NCBI RefSeq assembly: GCF_000381905.1
Contig: NZ_KB907261.1
Span: 1-64,000, forward strand
DNA: 64,000 nucleotides
Direction: 5' to 3'
Source of the DNA: Paenibacillus fonticola DSM 21315
Lineage (GTDB): Bacteria > Bacillota > Bacilli > Paenibacillales > Paenibacillaceae
Shown in pieces: positions 25,099 to 34,473 of this stretch. Made by a program: the position numbers and the translations under genes. Numbering within the stretch: the first letter of the stretch is position 1; each line of letters begins with the position of its first letter. Under the pieces are notes generated by a model. That model saw nothing but the letters and a program-made list of their open reading frames with translations. It was not told where the DNA came from and ran no database searches.

Positions 25099-25750
25099 GC
25101 CCGGTTGGCCGCGCTCGAGCGCCGGGGTTAGGCCTGAGACCGAGTGTCGGCCGATACGGCAAGCCCGGTTGGCCGCGCTCGAGCGCCAGGGTTAGGCCTG
25201 AGGCCGAGTGTCGGCCGATACGGCAAGCCCGGTTGGCCGCGCTCAAGCACCGGGGTTAGGCTTGAGGCCGAGTGTCGGCCGATACGGCAAGCCCGGTTGG
25301 CCGCGCTCAAGCACCGGGGTTAGGCCTGAGGCCGAGTGTCGGCCGATACGGCAAGCCCGGTTGGCCGCGCTCAAGCACCGGGGTTAGGCCTGAGGCCGAG
25401 TGTCGGCCGATACGGCAAGCCCGGTTGGCCGGGCTCAAGCGCCGGGGTTAGGCCTGAGGCCGAGTGTCGGCCGATACGGCAAGCCCGGTTGGCCGCGCTC
25501 GAGCGCCGGGGTTAGGCCTAAGGCCGAGTGTCGGCCGATATGGCAAGCCCGGTTGGCCGCGCTCGAGCGCCGGGGTTAGGCCTGAGACCGAGTGTCGGCC
25601 GATACGGCAAGCCCGGTTGGCCGCGCTCGAGCGCCGGGGTTAGGCTTGAGGCCGAGTGTCGACCGATATGGCAAGCCCGGTTGGCCGCGCTCGAGCGCCG
25701 GGGTTAGGCCTGAGACCGAGTGTCGGCCGATATGGCAAGCCCGGTTGACC
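25099..25750. repeat. 64-bp minisatellite, about 10.2 copies
   Basis: The marker GAGTGTCGGCC recurs at 25142, 25206, 25270, 25334, 25398, 25462, 25526, 25590, 25654 (GTCGACC) and 25718, always exactly 64 bp apart. Each unit contains a perfect hairpin GGCCGA-GTG-TCGGCC (GACCGA in some copies) and GCGCTCGAGCGC, a 12-bp palindrome intact in units 1, 2 and 7-10 and degraded (CTCAAGCAC) in units 3-5. Since 64 is not a multiple of three, ORFs through it are by-products. It is very GC-rich and lies between the dehydrogenase and transketolase genes. The last, partial copy ends at about 25750. Confidence 0.95.
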
Positions 25751-25899
25751 CGCCTGGTGAGAAACCGGCGGATTGCCTGGATGGGATGTAGCCGGCCCAG
25801 GGCGCGGGCTGATGGCGGAAGCGCCTACACGAGATAGCGGAGCCAACAAAGGCGCAACAGGATACATACTGCCCTGCCCTACTCTACCAAACCGCTGCA

Positions 25900-26095
25900 G
25901 GCTAAGGGACAACAGATCCGCTATTTGTGACTTTTCAGCATTTTCGAGTACCTAACGGACCCTCAGTTCGCTACCATGGGTCCAGCCGTCGCATTTTCCG
26001 AGAATTCCGCTAAATAACGGCTTCTGTGTCCGTAAGCACCGCAATTTACACCATTTCAGCGAAATAGCGGACCCACGGTCCGTTACCATTACCAA
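25900..26095. repeat. Three diverged copies of a ~70-bp intergenic repeat
   Basis: Related blocks such as CTAACGGACCCTCAGTTCGC, AAATAACGGCTTCTGTGTCC and AAATAGCGGACCCACGGTCC recur about every 70 bp, each with a CGGACC...GGTCCG-like inverted core or a remnant of it, set in AT-rich TTTCAGC or TTTCCGA sequence. The same kind of block is common between Paenibacillus genes in my recollection (not checked). Between the minisatellite and this block (25751-25899) I see nothing. Confidence 0.45.
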
Positions 26096-26115
26096 ACCCT
26101 GCCCCACGAAGGCAG

Positions 26116-26156
26116 AAAAGGCAGGCTCTTGCGTTGCGCGCAGTGCCTGCCTTTTT
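26116..26156. terminator. Terminator of tkt
   Basis: AAAAGGCAGGC (from 26116) pairs with GCCTGCCTTTTT (to 26155), enclosing GCGTTGCGCGC. T runs exist on both strands, so it can act in both directions. It lies 16 bp beyond the transketolase stop. Confidence 0.85.
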
Positions 26157-26171
26157 CATGTTAAGTGAAAA

Positions 26172-28196
26172 CTATTTCAACTGCTCTTTTACATGCTTCA
26201 CAACGTTCTCGACCGTAAAGCCGTACTCTGCAATGACTTTATCGCCAGGTGCAGATGCGCCGAACGTGCTGATGCCGATAATGGAGCCTCTCTCGCCAAC
26301 GTAACGCTCCCATCCGAATGGATGTGCCATTTCAATAGCTACGCGTGCTTTAACGTCCGGGAGAATAACAGAATCTTTGTACGCTTGATCCTGTTTGTCG
26401 AACAGATCCCAGCTGGACAGGCTGACAACACGAACATGGATGCCTTCTTCAGCAAGCGCCGCTTGCGCTTTAACTGCCAATTGCACCTCGGAACCGGAAG
26501 CAATCAGCTGAGCAACCGCCTTGCCGTCCTTCGCTTCGGAAACAACGTATCCGCCGCGTTTTACACCTTCGCGGGCTTTCTCGGCCGTACCTTCGAGCAC
26601 AGGCAAGTTTTGACGAGTCAGCACCAATGCTACCGGATTGCCTTTGTTCTCAACTGCATAAGCCCAAGCCGCAGATGTCTCGTTGGCATCAGCCGGGCGA
26701 ATGACCGTCAGGTTAGGAATGATGCGCAGGGAAGCAAGCTGTTCAATCGGCTCATGCGTAGGTCCGTCTTCGCCGACTGCGATACTGTCATGCGTCAGAA
26801 CATACGTAACCGGAAGTCCCATCAGCGCAGACAGACGCACTGCCGGACGCAAGTAGTCTGTAAAGACAAAGAACGTACCGCCGAAAATTTTAAGACCGCT
26901 ATGCAGGGCAATACCGTTCATCGCAGCAGCCATAGCAAACTCGCGAACACCAAAATACAGGTTGCGTCCCTCGCGGGATTCAGGTGTGTAGAGCGGCAAG
27001 CCTTTCAGGTGAGTCATCGTCGAGCTCTCAAGGTCAGCGGATCCGCCAAGAAGCTGAGGAACGCCGCCAGTCAAGCCGTTAAGGGCATTACCGGAAGCCA
27101 CGCGAGTAGATACTGGTTTGTCATCTGCACTGTATTTAGGAAGATCAGCATCCCAGCCCTCTGGAAGATCGCCCGCAATAGCAAGCTCGAATTGAGCTGC
27201 CAGCTCTGGGTATTCTGCTTTATATTTCGCAAACAGCTCATCCCAAGCTTTGTTTGCGGCGATGCCTTGTTCTTTTACTTTTGCAAAATGCTCGCGCACT
27301 TCTTCAGGTACGTAGAAGTCCTCTTCGTATACCCATTTGTAATATTCTTTCGTCAGCTTCGCTTCATCCGCGCCGAGCGGTGAACCGTGCGTCCCGCCGG
27401 ATCCGCCTTTACCTTGCTTGTTCGGGCTGCCGTAACCGATAATCGTCTTCACTTCGATCAGTGTAGGACGCTCGGTATCCGCTTTGGCTTCGGCGATAGC
27501 TTTTTCGATCGCATCTAAATCATTGCCGTCTTCTACAAGCAGCGTTTGCCAGCCATATGCATCAAAGCGCTGTCTGACATTCTCAGAGAAGCTCAGGTTC
27601 AATTTACCATCGAGCGTAATGTCGTTGGAATCATACAGGAAGATCAGCTTGCCAAGCTTCAGATGGCCTGCGAGAGAAGCCGCTTCACTAGCTACGCCTT
27701 CCATCAGGTCTCCGTCACCGCAAATACCGTAAGTATAGTGGTCAATGACTTTATAGTCGCCTTTGTTGTAAGTAGCAGCCAGCTGAGTTTCAGCCATAGC
27801 CATACCCACAGCCATCGCGAGACCTTGTCCAAGCGGACCTGTCGTCGCGTCTACCCCTGCGGTATGTCCGAATTCAGGGTGACCCGGCGTTTTACTGCCC
27901 CATTGACGGAATTGCTTGAGATCGTCAAGGGAAAGATCATAACCGCTCAGGTGCAGCAAGCTGTAGAGCAGCATGGAGCCGTGTCCGGCGGACAATACGA
28001 AACGGTCGCGGTTGACCCAGGTTGGTTGGTCAGGGTTGTGCGTCATCGTCTTGGCGAACAGCTGATAACCCATTGGCGCTGCGCCCATAGGCATGCCTGG
28101 ATGACCCGACTTAGCTTTCTCGATCGCATCTATAGCAAGAGTACGAATCGTAGTGATCGACAAATTTTCGATGACCTTGTTGTCTGAAAGTGGCAT
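26172..28196 (-). CDS. tkt: Transketolase
   Basis: 674 residues, full family length. Thiamine diphosphate binding is marked by [14 protein letters not shown] and DSNDITLDG; the N-terminal [13 protein letters not shown] and the pyrimidine-domain motif [16 protein letters not shown] are present, and [16 protein letters not shown] is the conserved acceptor-site segment. It transfers two-carbon ketol groups in the pentose phosphate pathway, which would also process xylose released by the GH31 system (metabolic inference). GGAGGAAGC precedes the ATG. The upstream 246 bp (28197-28442) hold its leader and no gene. Confidence 0.96.
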   Translation of the reverse strand: MPLSDNKVIENLSITTIRTLAIDAIEKAKSGHPGMPMGAAPMGYQLFAKTMTHNPDQPTWVNRDRFVLSAGHGSMLLYSLLHLSGYDLSLDDLKQFRQWGSKTPGHPEFGHTAGVDATTGPLGQGLAMAVGMAMAETQLAATYNKGDYKVIDHYTYGICGDGDLMEGVASEAASLAGHLKLGKLIFLYDSNDITLDGKLNLSFSENVRQRFDAYGWQTLLVEDGNDLDAIEKAIAEAKADTERPTLIEVKTIIGYGSPNKQGKGGSGGTHGSPLGADEAKLTKEYYKWVYEEDFYVPEEVREHFAKVKEQGIAANKAWDELFAKYKAEYPELAAQFELAIAGDLPEGWDADLPKYSADDKPVSTRVASGNALNGLTGGVPQLLGGSADLESSTMTHLKGLPLYTPESREGRNLYFGVREFAMAAAMNGIALHSGLKIFGGTFFVFTDYLRPAVRLSALMGLPVTYVLTHDSIAVGEDGPTHEPIEQLASLRIIPNLTVIRPADANETSAAWAYAVENKGNPVALVLTRQNLPVLEGTAEKAREGVKRGGYVVSEAKDGKAVAQLIASGSEVQLAVKAQAALAEEGIHVRVVSLSSWDLFDKQDQAYKDSVILPDVKARVAIEMAHPFGWERYVGERGSIIGISTFGASAPGDKVIAEYGFTVENVVKHVKEQLK

Positions 28197-28442
28197 TCTA
28201 GCTTCCTCCTTAGTAATGAAGAAATTACGTTTTGGTTACAAAACAATCACTTTGAAAAAATCATTTTGACTTTATATATTGTAACACGTTGTTAAGCACC
28301 TTTCCATATCCCTTTTTGTCATACCCTGCCCTGGATGGTGACTTTTTTATGCATTTGCCTCGATTGCGGAGAAAATCGGGCTAGGCCGGCTCCCGGCAAA
28401 GGCATTGCGCATGCGGCCACGCGCATGCCCCTGCCGCCTGGG

Positions 28443-31367
28443 CTAGCGCCGCCCCCGCCGCTTGGCCTCCAGCAGCCGGCCAAGCGTGCCCTCGCCCGGC
28501 GCCTCGGCCGCGCCGGGCCCCGTGCCTCCGGCTTCCTCCTGCGGAGGGGAAGCCGGCTTGGCCCGCGGCGCTGGCCCCGCGGGCTCGCCGCCCGTCCCGC
28601 CAGCAGGCGGACGGGCCGTACGCGGCGCAGGCTCCCCGGGGGCGATCGTATCGCCCCCGCCCTCTGCGCCGTAGAAGCTGGCCGTTCGCGACTTGCGCAC
28701 GGCCAGCCGGGCCAGCCTAGCGTCCGCTCCCGCAGGGGCGGCGCCGGCTTCTGCCGCCGCAGGCGTACCGCCGCGGCGGCGCCAAGGCATGGCGGCGGCA
28801 GCAAGCCGCTCCGCCATGCGGCCCCAGGGCAGCGCCAGACGGCGCACGGCGATGTCGGCGAGCCAGAGCAGCAGCGCGGCGATCAGCAGCGCGCGCTCCC
28901 AGCTGCGCAGCGACTTGTGCGGCTGCACCGGGAAGTCGAACGCCGCGCCCGGTGCCTCCCAAGCCAGCACGCGTCCGCCCGTTAAATCGGCCAGCTTGGC
29001 CAGCTTCTCCCCGGCGTCCTCCGTCACGATCCGATACTCCGGAGAATAGGGGATCACGAACCCGGTGCCCGTTCCCCCGCCTTCCACGACTTCATCCCCG
29101 CGCTTGCCCTGCAAATGCAGCAGAAAGGAGCCCGGCTCCCTTACCGCCGTCACACCGCTATATATCCCAGGTGACGTCTGGATAAGCGGCACGGCAGCAT
29201 CATTCAAATCCTCGCCGGAAATGACCGCTTCCAGCTCATCGGGCGGTGCTACACCTTCCGATGCGGCCACTTCAAAATAAACCTCGTTCCCCTTCATCGT
29301 CGTACTCACTTCAAATGGAGCCGCCGAAAATTGGGGAAAAGTCCATTTCACCATATCCGCAAACGCATTCGGGAATCCTGGCCAATTCACCCAATCCCGC
29401 GACCATTTTCCCGTCAGATCGCTCGTCCAGGCGACAGTTCGTCCAGAGCCATACTGCCAGCGGGCGAGCAGCGGATCGGGCTCCGGGCTTGCCAGCACCG
29501 TCTGTGCCGTCGATTTGGCTGATGCGGCTACATACCCGTAGATGGTCGGCAGTCCGCCGGATAACGATTCGCGCCAGTCCCCAGGCTGCACGAGCGCCGG
29601 AACGAAAGGTTTGTCCACAATATAAGTTCTGGCGATCACAGCGGCTTCTCGGCTAAATATCGTAGGCAGCGTTGTTGCGTCTTTAACGAAATAATAACGC
29701 CCCTTGGCTCCCCGGGCGAGCGATTCCAGCAGCTGTGTGTCCGCCCCGTCGCCGACAGCCACGGTCGACATCGTCATGTGGTTGTCATTCATCGTGTTTA
29801 ACAGCTCATTATACCCGGAGTTGATCGCCGACTGTCCATCCGTCAGCAGAATGATATGCTTCCGCTGGGCCTCGATGCCGAGCAGTTTATCCGTAGCATC
29901 CGCTACGGCAGGGTAAATATCCGTCCCGCCCGCACTCGGTATGCTGTTAATCTTGGCGAGGACATCGTCCTTCTGATCGCCGAGCTTCGTCGGCTCAACG
30001 ACCCACCACGGCCTGTCATCGAATGCAACGACCCCGACCGTATCCTTGGAACGCAGCATCTCTACCGTCCGCATCGCCGATTCCTTGGCCAGCCTGATCT
30101 TGTCTCCTTCCATACTGCCCGACCGGTCAATGACGAGGATAAGCCCCAGAGACGGTATTTCGCGTTTGCCCTGCAGCTCCATCGATACCGGAAGCAGCTT
30201 CTCGATCGGGGTCTTGAAATATCCGCCCATGCCAAAGCTCTCTTCTCCGCCGACCATCATAAAACCGATGCCATAGGAACGTACCGCCTGCTCGATGAGC
30301 TCCATCTGCTTGCCGCCGACCTGCTCGCCGGACACATTATTGAAAATAATGCTGTCATAGCCGGCATACTTCGCCATCTCCACCGGGAGCATGCCCGGCT
30401 CGGTGACTGCATATTGAATCAATCCTGATTTCAGCGCATTCTCCAGGTTGGAGGACGTTCCCGGCTTGCCTTCCACGATCAGCACCCTAGGGCTGCCTGT
30501 GACGCGGGTAAAGGCATAACTTTCATTGTTCGCCGCCTGCTCGTCTCCGTCCATGAATATTTCCGCCTTGTAGCGATGAAGCCCCGGTTCCTTGGCCAGG
30601 CCTTGCAGTGCGAAGCGGTTCTCCCCCCGCTCCAGCGCAACCGTTTTGCGCCCGATCTCCCGGTTGTCCTCATACAAGCGAAGCTCGGCACTGCCGGAAA
30701 AAGTACTGCGTATCGCTACCTCGAACGTAAAAGACTCTGCTCTGTACAGCTTCTCCGGAAGATGCAGCGACTCGATGGCGGCATCCTTCCGCTCTATAGT
30801 CGGAGCCTGGAGTACGTCAACGCTGATGCCTCTCTCCTTCAGCGTTCTTGCTGCAGAGAACGAATCTCCAACATTTTCTTCACCGTCCGAGATGACGATG
30901 ATCCGCTGATTCCCTTTGCCCCCGAACAGACTGCCAGCCAGTTGAAGCCCCTTCTCCAGATGGGTAAAAGACGCATTCACCTCGGCCCGGGCTCCGCCAT
31001 TAGACAAGGGCAGGGGATCAAGGTTCTTCTCGATGGCGCCGTCCAGCCCCGCCGATACGACAGCAATGCTGTCCTGCTCCCCCTTGGCTCCCGCTGCCTG
31101 CGCGGCCCAGGCCAACGCGGCATCGGTATCCTCCATGCTGGCGGAACGGTCGATCAGAAACACGACTTCTTTATTTTTAACCAATGTAAAAGTCTGAAAA
31201 CCAGCCAAAGCCAATATAAGCAAAATAACAATCGTTGCCCTCAGGCCAACGGCCCATTTCTTTCTCCCGCCATGCAGGCGGAAATCCGAGCGATACGCGT
31301 AAAATGCACCAGCAGCGGCGGGAATCAGCAGCAGCAATACCCACGGATGATTAAATTGAACGCCCAC
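28443..31367 (-). CDS. Large VWA/glutamine-amidotransferase-like membrane protein
   Basis: 974 residues from GTG 31367, chosen because GGGGGTG lies 8 nt upstream. Order: two N-terminal helices (about 8-25 and 40-58), VWA domain 1 with MIDAS FLIDRSASMEDTD, a beta-rich segment, a class I amidotransferase-like fold (VLIVEGKPGTSS, IGFMMVGGEESFGMGGYFKT), VWA domain 2 (LILVIDRSGSMEGDKI and LLTDGQSA), a beta domain (SGRTVAWTSDLTGKWS), a C-terminal helix (ALLIAALLLWLADIAV) and a long Ala/Gly/Pro-rich tail. Its start overlaps the previous gene by 17 nt, and it is last of the eight-gene operon. VWA domains bind metal and partner proteins; the partners are probably encoded in the operon. The tail region is strikingly GC-rich. 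Confidence 0.8.
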   Translation of the reverse strand: MGVQFNHPWVLLLLIPAAAGAFYAYRSDFRLHGGRKKWAVGLRATIVILLILALAGFQTFTLVKNKEVVFLIDRSASMEDTDAALAWAAQAAGAKGEQDSIAVVSAGLDGAIEKNLDPLPLSNGGARAEVNASFTHLEKGLQLAGSLFGGKGNQRIIVISDGEENVGDSFSAARTLKERGISVDVLQAPTIERKDAAIESLHLPEKLYRAESFTFEVAIRSTFSGSAELRLYEDNREIGRKTVALERGENRFALQGLAKEPGLHRYKAEIFMDGDEQAANNESYAFTRVTGSPRVLIVEGKPGTSSNLENALKSGLIQYAVTEPGMLPVEMAKYAGYDSIIFNNVSGEQVGGKQMELIEQAVRSYGIGFMMVGGEESFGMGGYFKTPIEKLLPVSMELQGKREIPSLGLILVIDRSGSMEGDKIRLAKESAMRTVEMLRSKDTVGVVAFDDRPWWVVEPTKLGDQKDDVLAKINSIPSAGGTDIYPAVADATDKLLGIEAQRKHIILLTDGQSAINSGYNELLNTMNDNHMTMSTVAVGDGADTQLLESLARGAKGRYYFVKDATTLPTIFSREAAVIARTYIVDKPFVPALVQPGDWRESLSGGLPTIYGYVAASAKSTAQTVLASPEPDPLLARWQYGSGRTVAWTSDLTGKWSRDWVNWPGFPNAFADMVKWTFPQFSAAPFEVSTTMKGNEVYFEVAASEGVAPPDELEAVISGEDLNDAAVPLIQTSPGIYSGVTAVREPGSFLLHLQGKRGDEVVEGGGTGTGFVIPYSPEYRIVTEDAGEKLAKLADLTGGRVLAWEAPGAAFDFPVQPHKSLRSWERALLIAALLLWLADIAVRRLALPWGRMAERLAAAAMPWRRRGGTPAAAEAGAAPAGADARLARLAVRKSRTASFYGAEGGGDTIAPGEPAPRTARPPAGGTGGEPAGPAPRAKPASPPQEEAGGTGPGAAEAPGEGTLGRLLEAKRRGRR

Positions 31368-33447
31368 GCTGGTACACCCCCCATTCTGCAATAATGACGA
31401 TCAGAGCCAGCAATGCGGCCAAATACGTAAAGGAACGCTTGGAACTCGGCTCAGGGTTAGGGCCTGCGCCGCCCGAAGCCTTGCCGGAAGCATCCGGACT
31501 AGTACGAGCATCTCCTGAAGTCTGTCCTGCCCCCGCGTTCTCTGTACTGTTCTCTGTGCTGTTCTCTGTACTGTTCTCTGTGCTGTTCTCTGTACCATTT
31601 TCTCCGCCTGCGCCTGCGGACGCACCCCCACCGCCGCCAAAACCAAGCGGCTTCGCCTGACCGATCGCGGATTCGGACGGATGGGCGATCACCTCTAGGT
31701 TATATCCAGGCAATACACTGCCATCCGCGCCTTTCATCTCAAAACGCCATAAACCGGGAAGCTGCGGTACGGTTTGTACCGCTGCCACGCTGTGCTCCTT
31801 AGCAGCCGCCGGAATCGGAGCAGCGCTCATGTCCAAAGCATAACCGTCCGCAGCAACCCACGAAGCCTGCACCGCCTCCACGTTCAAGGGTATCTCCAGC
31901 TCCGCGCCGGCAACCAGGCGGCCGAGTCCTGTCGTTCTGCCTTCCTGCAGCCACTGGACGGCGTTATTGACCAGGACCGGGAACTCCGGACGAAGCGGCA
32001 AATCGCCGTCACTTAACGAGAATAGAAAGACGAGCCGGTTAACCCCATTCTCCGTACCAGCATAGGCCGCCGGTTTAGAACCGATTTCCAAGAGCGGTTT
32101 GCTCCATGAAGGGATGTCTCCTGCAAGCAGGGCTGCGGTCGGCGGATCATTCAGCGATATATAGCGAGTTACCGGATGATTGGCGGCGGTGGTTCTTCCG
32201 CTTTCCGGCTGAATCTTCTCGCCGTCTCCGCCTAGCATCCAGGATGGCGTCTCCTTAACCAGGCGGCTCCATTCGCCGGATTTAAGATAGGCAGGAGGGG
32301 CGCCATCGATGATCATCATATCCGGCGTATCCTTGGGAAGAGCCGGTCCCTTATCCCCTTCCCTATCCGACTCGTTTGATGGCGTGCTTGTCCCCGGTTC
32401 CATTCGGGTCACCCTCGCGCCGGACAACTGGAGCGCTTTTTCCAGGAACAGATTTCCCTCTGATATAAGCAGCACATGGGGAGCGCCGCCTCTCTCACGA
32501 AAAGCGAAAGCCTCGTTATCCGCCGCATAATCGTCGTCCCGCTCCAGTTTTATTTTATAAACGTCCGAGGAGGGGAGCTCATCGAAGGTAACGGTCACGG
32601 CCTTGCCGCCCTCCACCTTCACGGACTTCGAAGCCAGAAGCTGGCCGTCCCCAAACAAATTCAAGCCGGTCTCAAACGGCCTTTCGCCGTAATTCCGGAT
32701 GACCGCCACCCCTGTGCCGAGATCACCGTCATGTTTTACCCCAAACTGCTCTACTGCGGCATTGCTTGTCCCTTCGCCTTTCAGGGATACAATCTCCACC
32801 GGAGCAGCAAACGAAATATCGTCCGCCCGCTCACTCCACTGTTCATCGGTAAATACGAGCACTCTCGCATCGGGATCGTCCCGCGTCATGGCCGCTGCAA
32901 GGGATATCGTTTCCCGGTAGGCGGCCTTGCCGAATTCGGCCTCCAGCTTGTCTACCTGATCGCGGATAGCCTTCTGATCTGTCTCACGAGTGAGCAGCAC
33001 TTCCGGCTCCGTCCCCAGCTTGAGCAAAGTAACCTCGCCATCCGCGCCCATCGCGTCGATATATTCATGAACCTTGATTTTGAGGTCATCCATCGCCGTA
33101 GAGGATGAAGGAGTATCCTTTCCCGGTTCTCCGTTCCGCTGCCCGCTCATGCTCGCCGAAGCATCGACAACAATGACGGTATGTCCCGACAGGCCGCCTT
33201 TGACCCAAATGAATGGCGTCATCAGGGCGAGCACGAGCAGCGCCGCGGCCAGAAGCTGCAGCCACAGCAGCAGCCGGTTTTGCAGCTTTTGCCATGGACG
33301 GTTGGCCTCGATATTGCGCAGAACCCGATTCCACAGCATATGGCTGGGAACCAGCGTATCCACATACTTCCGCTTAAACAGATACATCAGTATGATCAAC
33401 GGGATCGCTAAAGCGAACCACAGTCCGGACCAAGAGGCAATTCCCAT
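31351..33447 (-). CDS. BatA-like membrane protein with VWA domain
   Basis: 698 residues from ATG 33447 (AGAAGGGGGTGAAAGG just upstream). The N-terminal BatA/aerotolerance-type segment (GLWFALAIPLIILMYLFKRK, then LVPSHMLWNRVLRNI) is followed by a second helix, a VWA domain with MIDAS VIVVDASASMSG, a beta-rich middle, an amidotransferase-like fold (PHVLLISEGNLFLEKALQLS), a low-complexity Gly/Ser/NSTE linker and a C-terminal helix. It is close in design to the 974-residue protein that follows and overlaps it by 17 nt, so the two may be ancient paralogues acting together. Confidence 0.8.
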   Translation of the reverse strand: MGIASWSGLWFALAIPLIILMYLFKRKYVDTLVPSHMLWNRVLRNIEANRPWQKLQNRLLLWLQLLAAALLVLALMTPFIWVKGGLSGHTVIVVDASASMSGQRNGEPGKDTPSSSTAMDDLKIKVHEYIDAMGADGEVTLLKLGTEPEVLLTRETDQKAIRDQVDKLEAEFGKAAYRETISLAAAMTRDDPDARVLVFTDEQWSERADDISFAAPVEIVSLKGEGTSNAAVEQFGVKHDGDLGTGVAVIRNYGERPFETGLNLFGDGQLLASKSVKVEGGKAVTVTFDELPSSDVYKIKLERDDDYAADNEAFAFRERGGAPHVLLISEGNLFLEKALQLSGARVTRMEPGTSTPSNESDREGDKGPALPKDTPDMMIIDGAPPAYLKSGEWSRLVKETPSWMLGGDGEKIQPESGRTTAANHPVTRYISLNDPPTAALLAGDIPSWSKPLLEIGSKPAAYAGTENGVNRLVFLFSLSDGDLPLRPEFPVLVNNAVQWLQEGRTTGLGRLVAGAELEIPLNVEAVQASWVAADGYALDMSAAPIPAAAKEHSVAAVQTVPQLPGLWRFEMKGADGSVLPGYNLEVIAHPSESAIGQAKPLGFGGGGGASAGAGGENGTENSTENSTENSTENSTENAGAGQTSGDARTSPDASGKASGGAGPNPEPSSKRSFTYLAALLALIVIIAEWGVYQRGRSI
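31536..31595. repeat. 12-bp tandem repeat inside the BatA-like gene
   Basis: Five units of 12 bp, alternating TGTTCTCTGTAC and TGTTCTCTGTGC, encode repeated Asn-Ser-Thr-Glu in the linker before the C-terminal helix. Twelve is a multiple of three, so copy-number change would lengthen or shorten the linker without a frameshift. Confidence 0.9.
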
Positions 33448-33483
33448 CCTTTCACCCCCTTCTTGTTGCATAACCCTTGCATG

Positions 33484-34473
33484 CTAGCCGAGCACACCCG
33501 CTCCGCGCAGCGTCTCGAAGATTCCTGTCTCTAGCGGAACGCCCGTGTTCACCTGTATATAAAAAATAGCCCGCTCGCTGCAGAATCGCGCAATTTCCGC
33601 TTGATATGCCTGCAGCGTCCGCCCATATTCCTCCAGCACCTTTCCGGTCAGAGCTATCTCCTTGCCCGTCCCGAGCTCGCTGTCCACCAGCCGCAAATCT
33701 CCGCTTAAGACAGGCGAGATTTCCTCCGGCGATAATACGTGGACCAGGACGATTTCCTGCCCCGCAGCAAGGTAAAAAGACAATGCCTCCGCCAGTTCAT
33801 CCATGCCGCCATCCAGCCAGAAATCGGAAAAAATCCAGGTCATTCCCGGCTGCTTCGAAAGCGCTTTGGGCTGCCGCAGTGCCTGAGACAACCTGCCCTC
33901 GCCGCCCGGCTCCGCCGACTGCAGAAACGAAAACAACCGAGCCGCGGAGGCCTTCCCCCGTACAGGCAGCAGTTGCCTCGTTACCTCCGAGTCGAATACG
34001 GCTGCCTGCACGCGGTCATAGGACGCTAGCGCCATATAGCCAACCGAGGCGGCAAGCCGCTTCGCGTAAATCAGCTTGTTCCGGTCGGTCTTGTTCCCCC
34101 CGTGTTTCTTGCCGTCGGACTTGTTCCCATTAGACTTGCTCCCATCAGACGCTAGCCCATCCGTCAGGCCCGGCGCCCCCCCGCCCCCAAAATCCATCGA
34201 GGCGGATACGTCTACAAACAGACTCACCTGCAGCTCCTGCTCATCCCAATACTGGCGCACGAAGGGCCGGCCTGTCCGCGAATAGACGCCCCAGTCGAAG
34301 CGGCGAATGTCGTCCCCGGGCGCATATTCGCGGTAATCGGCAAATTCCAGGGACGAGCCAAAACGGCTGGAGCGCCTCTTGCCCTGCATCGTTCCGCGCA
34401 CCCGGCGCTTAGACGCAATCGACAGACGCTCGAGGCGGGGTAGAAGCGACGGCGAAAGAAGAGGCTCGATCAT
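33484..34473 (-). CDS. DUF58 domain protein
   Basis: 329 residues. The DUF58 core is seen in DDIRRFDWGVYSRTGRPFVR and the following VWA-like strand FVDVSASMDF, which has a MIDAS DxSxS. A Lys/Asn/Gly-rich insert (SKSNGNKSDGKKHGGNK) interrupts the domain. DUF58 proteins are standard partners of MoxR ATPases. Its ATG overlaps the MoxR stop by 4 nt, and the BatA-like gene follows after 36 bp, so the MoxR-DUF58-VWA module is complete. Confidence 0.88.
   Translation of the reverse strand: MIEPLLSPSLLPRLERLSIASKRRVRGTMQGKRRSSRFGSSLEFADYREYAPGDDIRRFDWGVYSRTGRPFVRQYWDEQELQVSLFVDVSASMDFGGGGAPGLTDGLASDGSKSNGNKSDGKKHGGNKTDRNKLIYAKRLAASVGYMALASYDRVQAAVFDSEVTRQLLPVRGKASAARLFSFLQSAEPGGEGRLSQALRQPKALSKQPGMTWIFSDFWLDGGMDELAEALSFYLAAGQEIVLVHVLSPEEISPVLSGDLRLVDSELGTGKEIALTGKVLEEYGRTLQAYQAEIARFCSERAIFYIQVNTGVPLETGIFETLRGAGVLG

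Noticed and set aside
25099..25750. CRISPR array reading of the 64-bp repeats
   Set aside because: The whole 64-bp unit is conserved, with no variable spacers between short repeats, and there are no cas genes nearby.
25013..25912. Short ORFs through the minisatellite encoding Arg/Pro-rich peptides
   Set aside because: Unit length is not a multiple of three; the reading frames are by-products of GC-rich repeats and lack ribosome binding sites.
26193..27383. A 396-codon plus-strand ORF opposite transketolase
   Set aside because: It is the antisense shadow of tkt; its composition is odd (many Cys, Arg and Phe) and no family is visible.
28319..29049. Several overlapping ORFs on both strands in the GC-rich end of the VWA gene
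   Set aside because: Stop codons are rare in such GC-rich DNA; only the minus-strand VWA frame has domains and a proper start.
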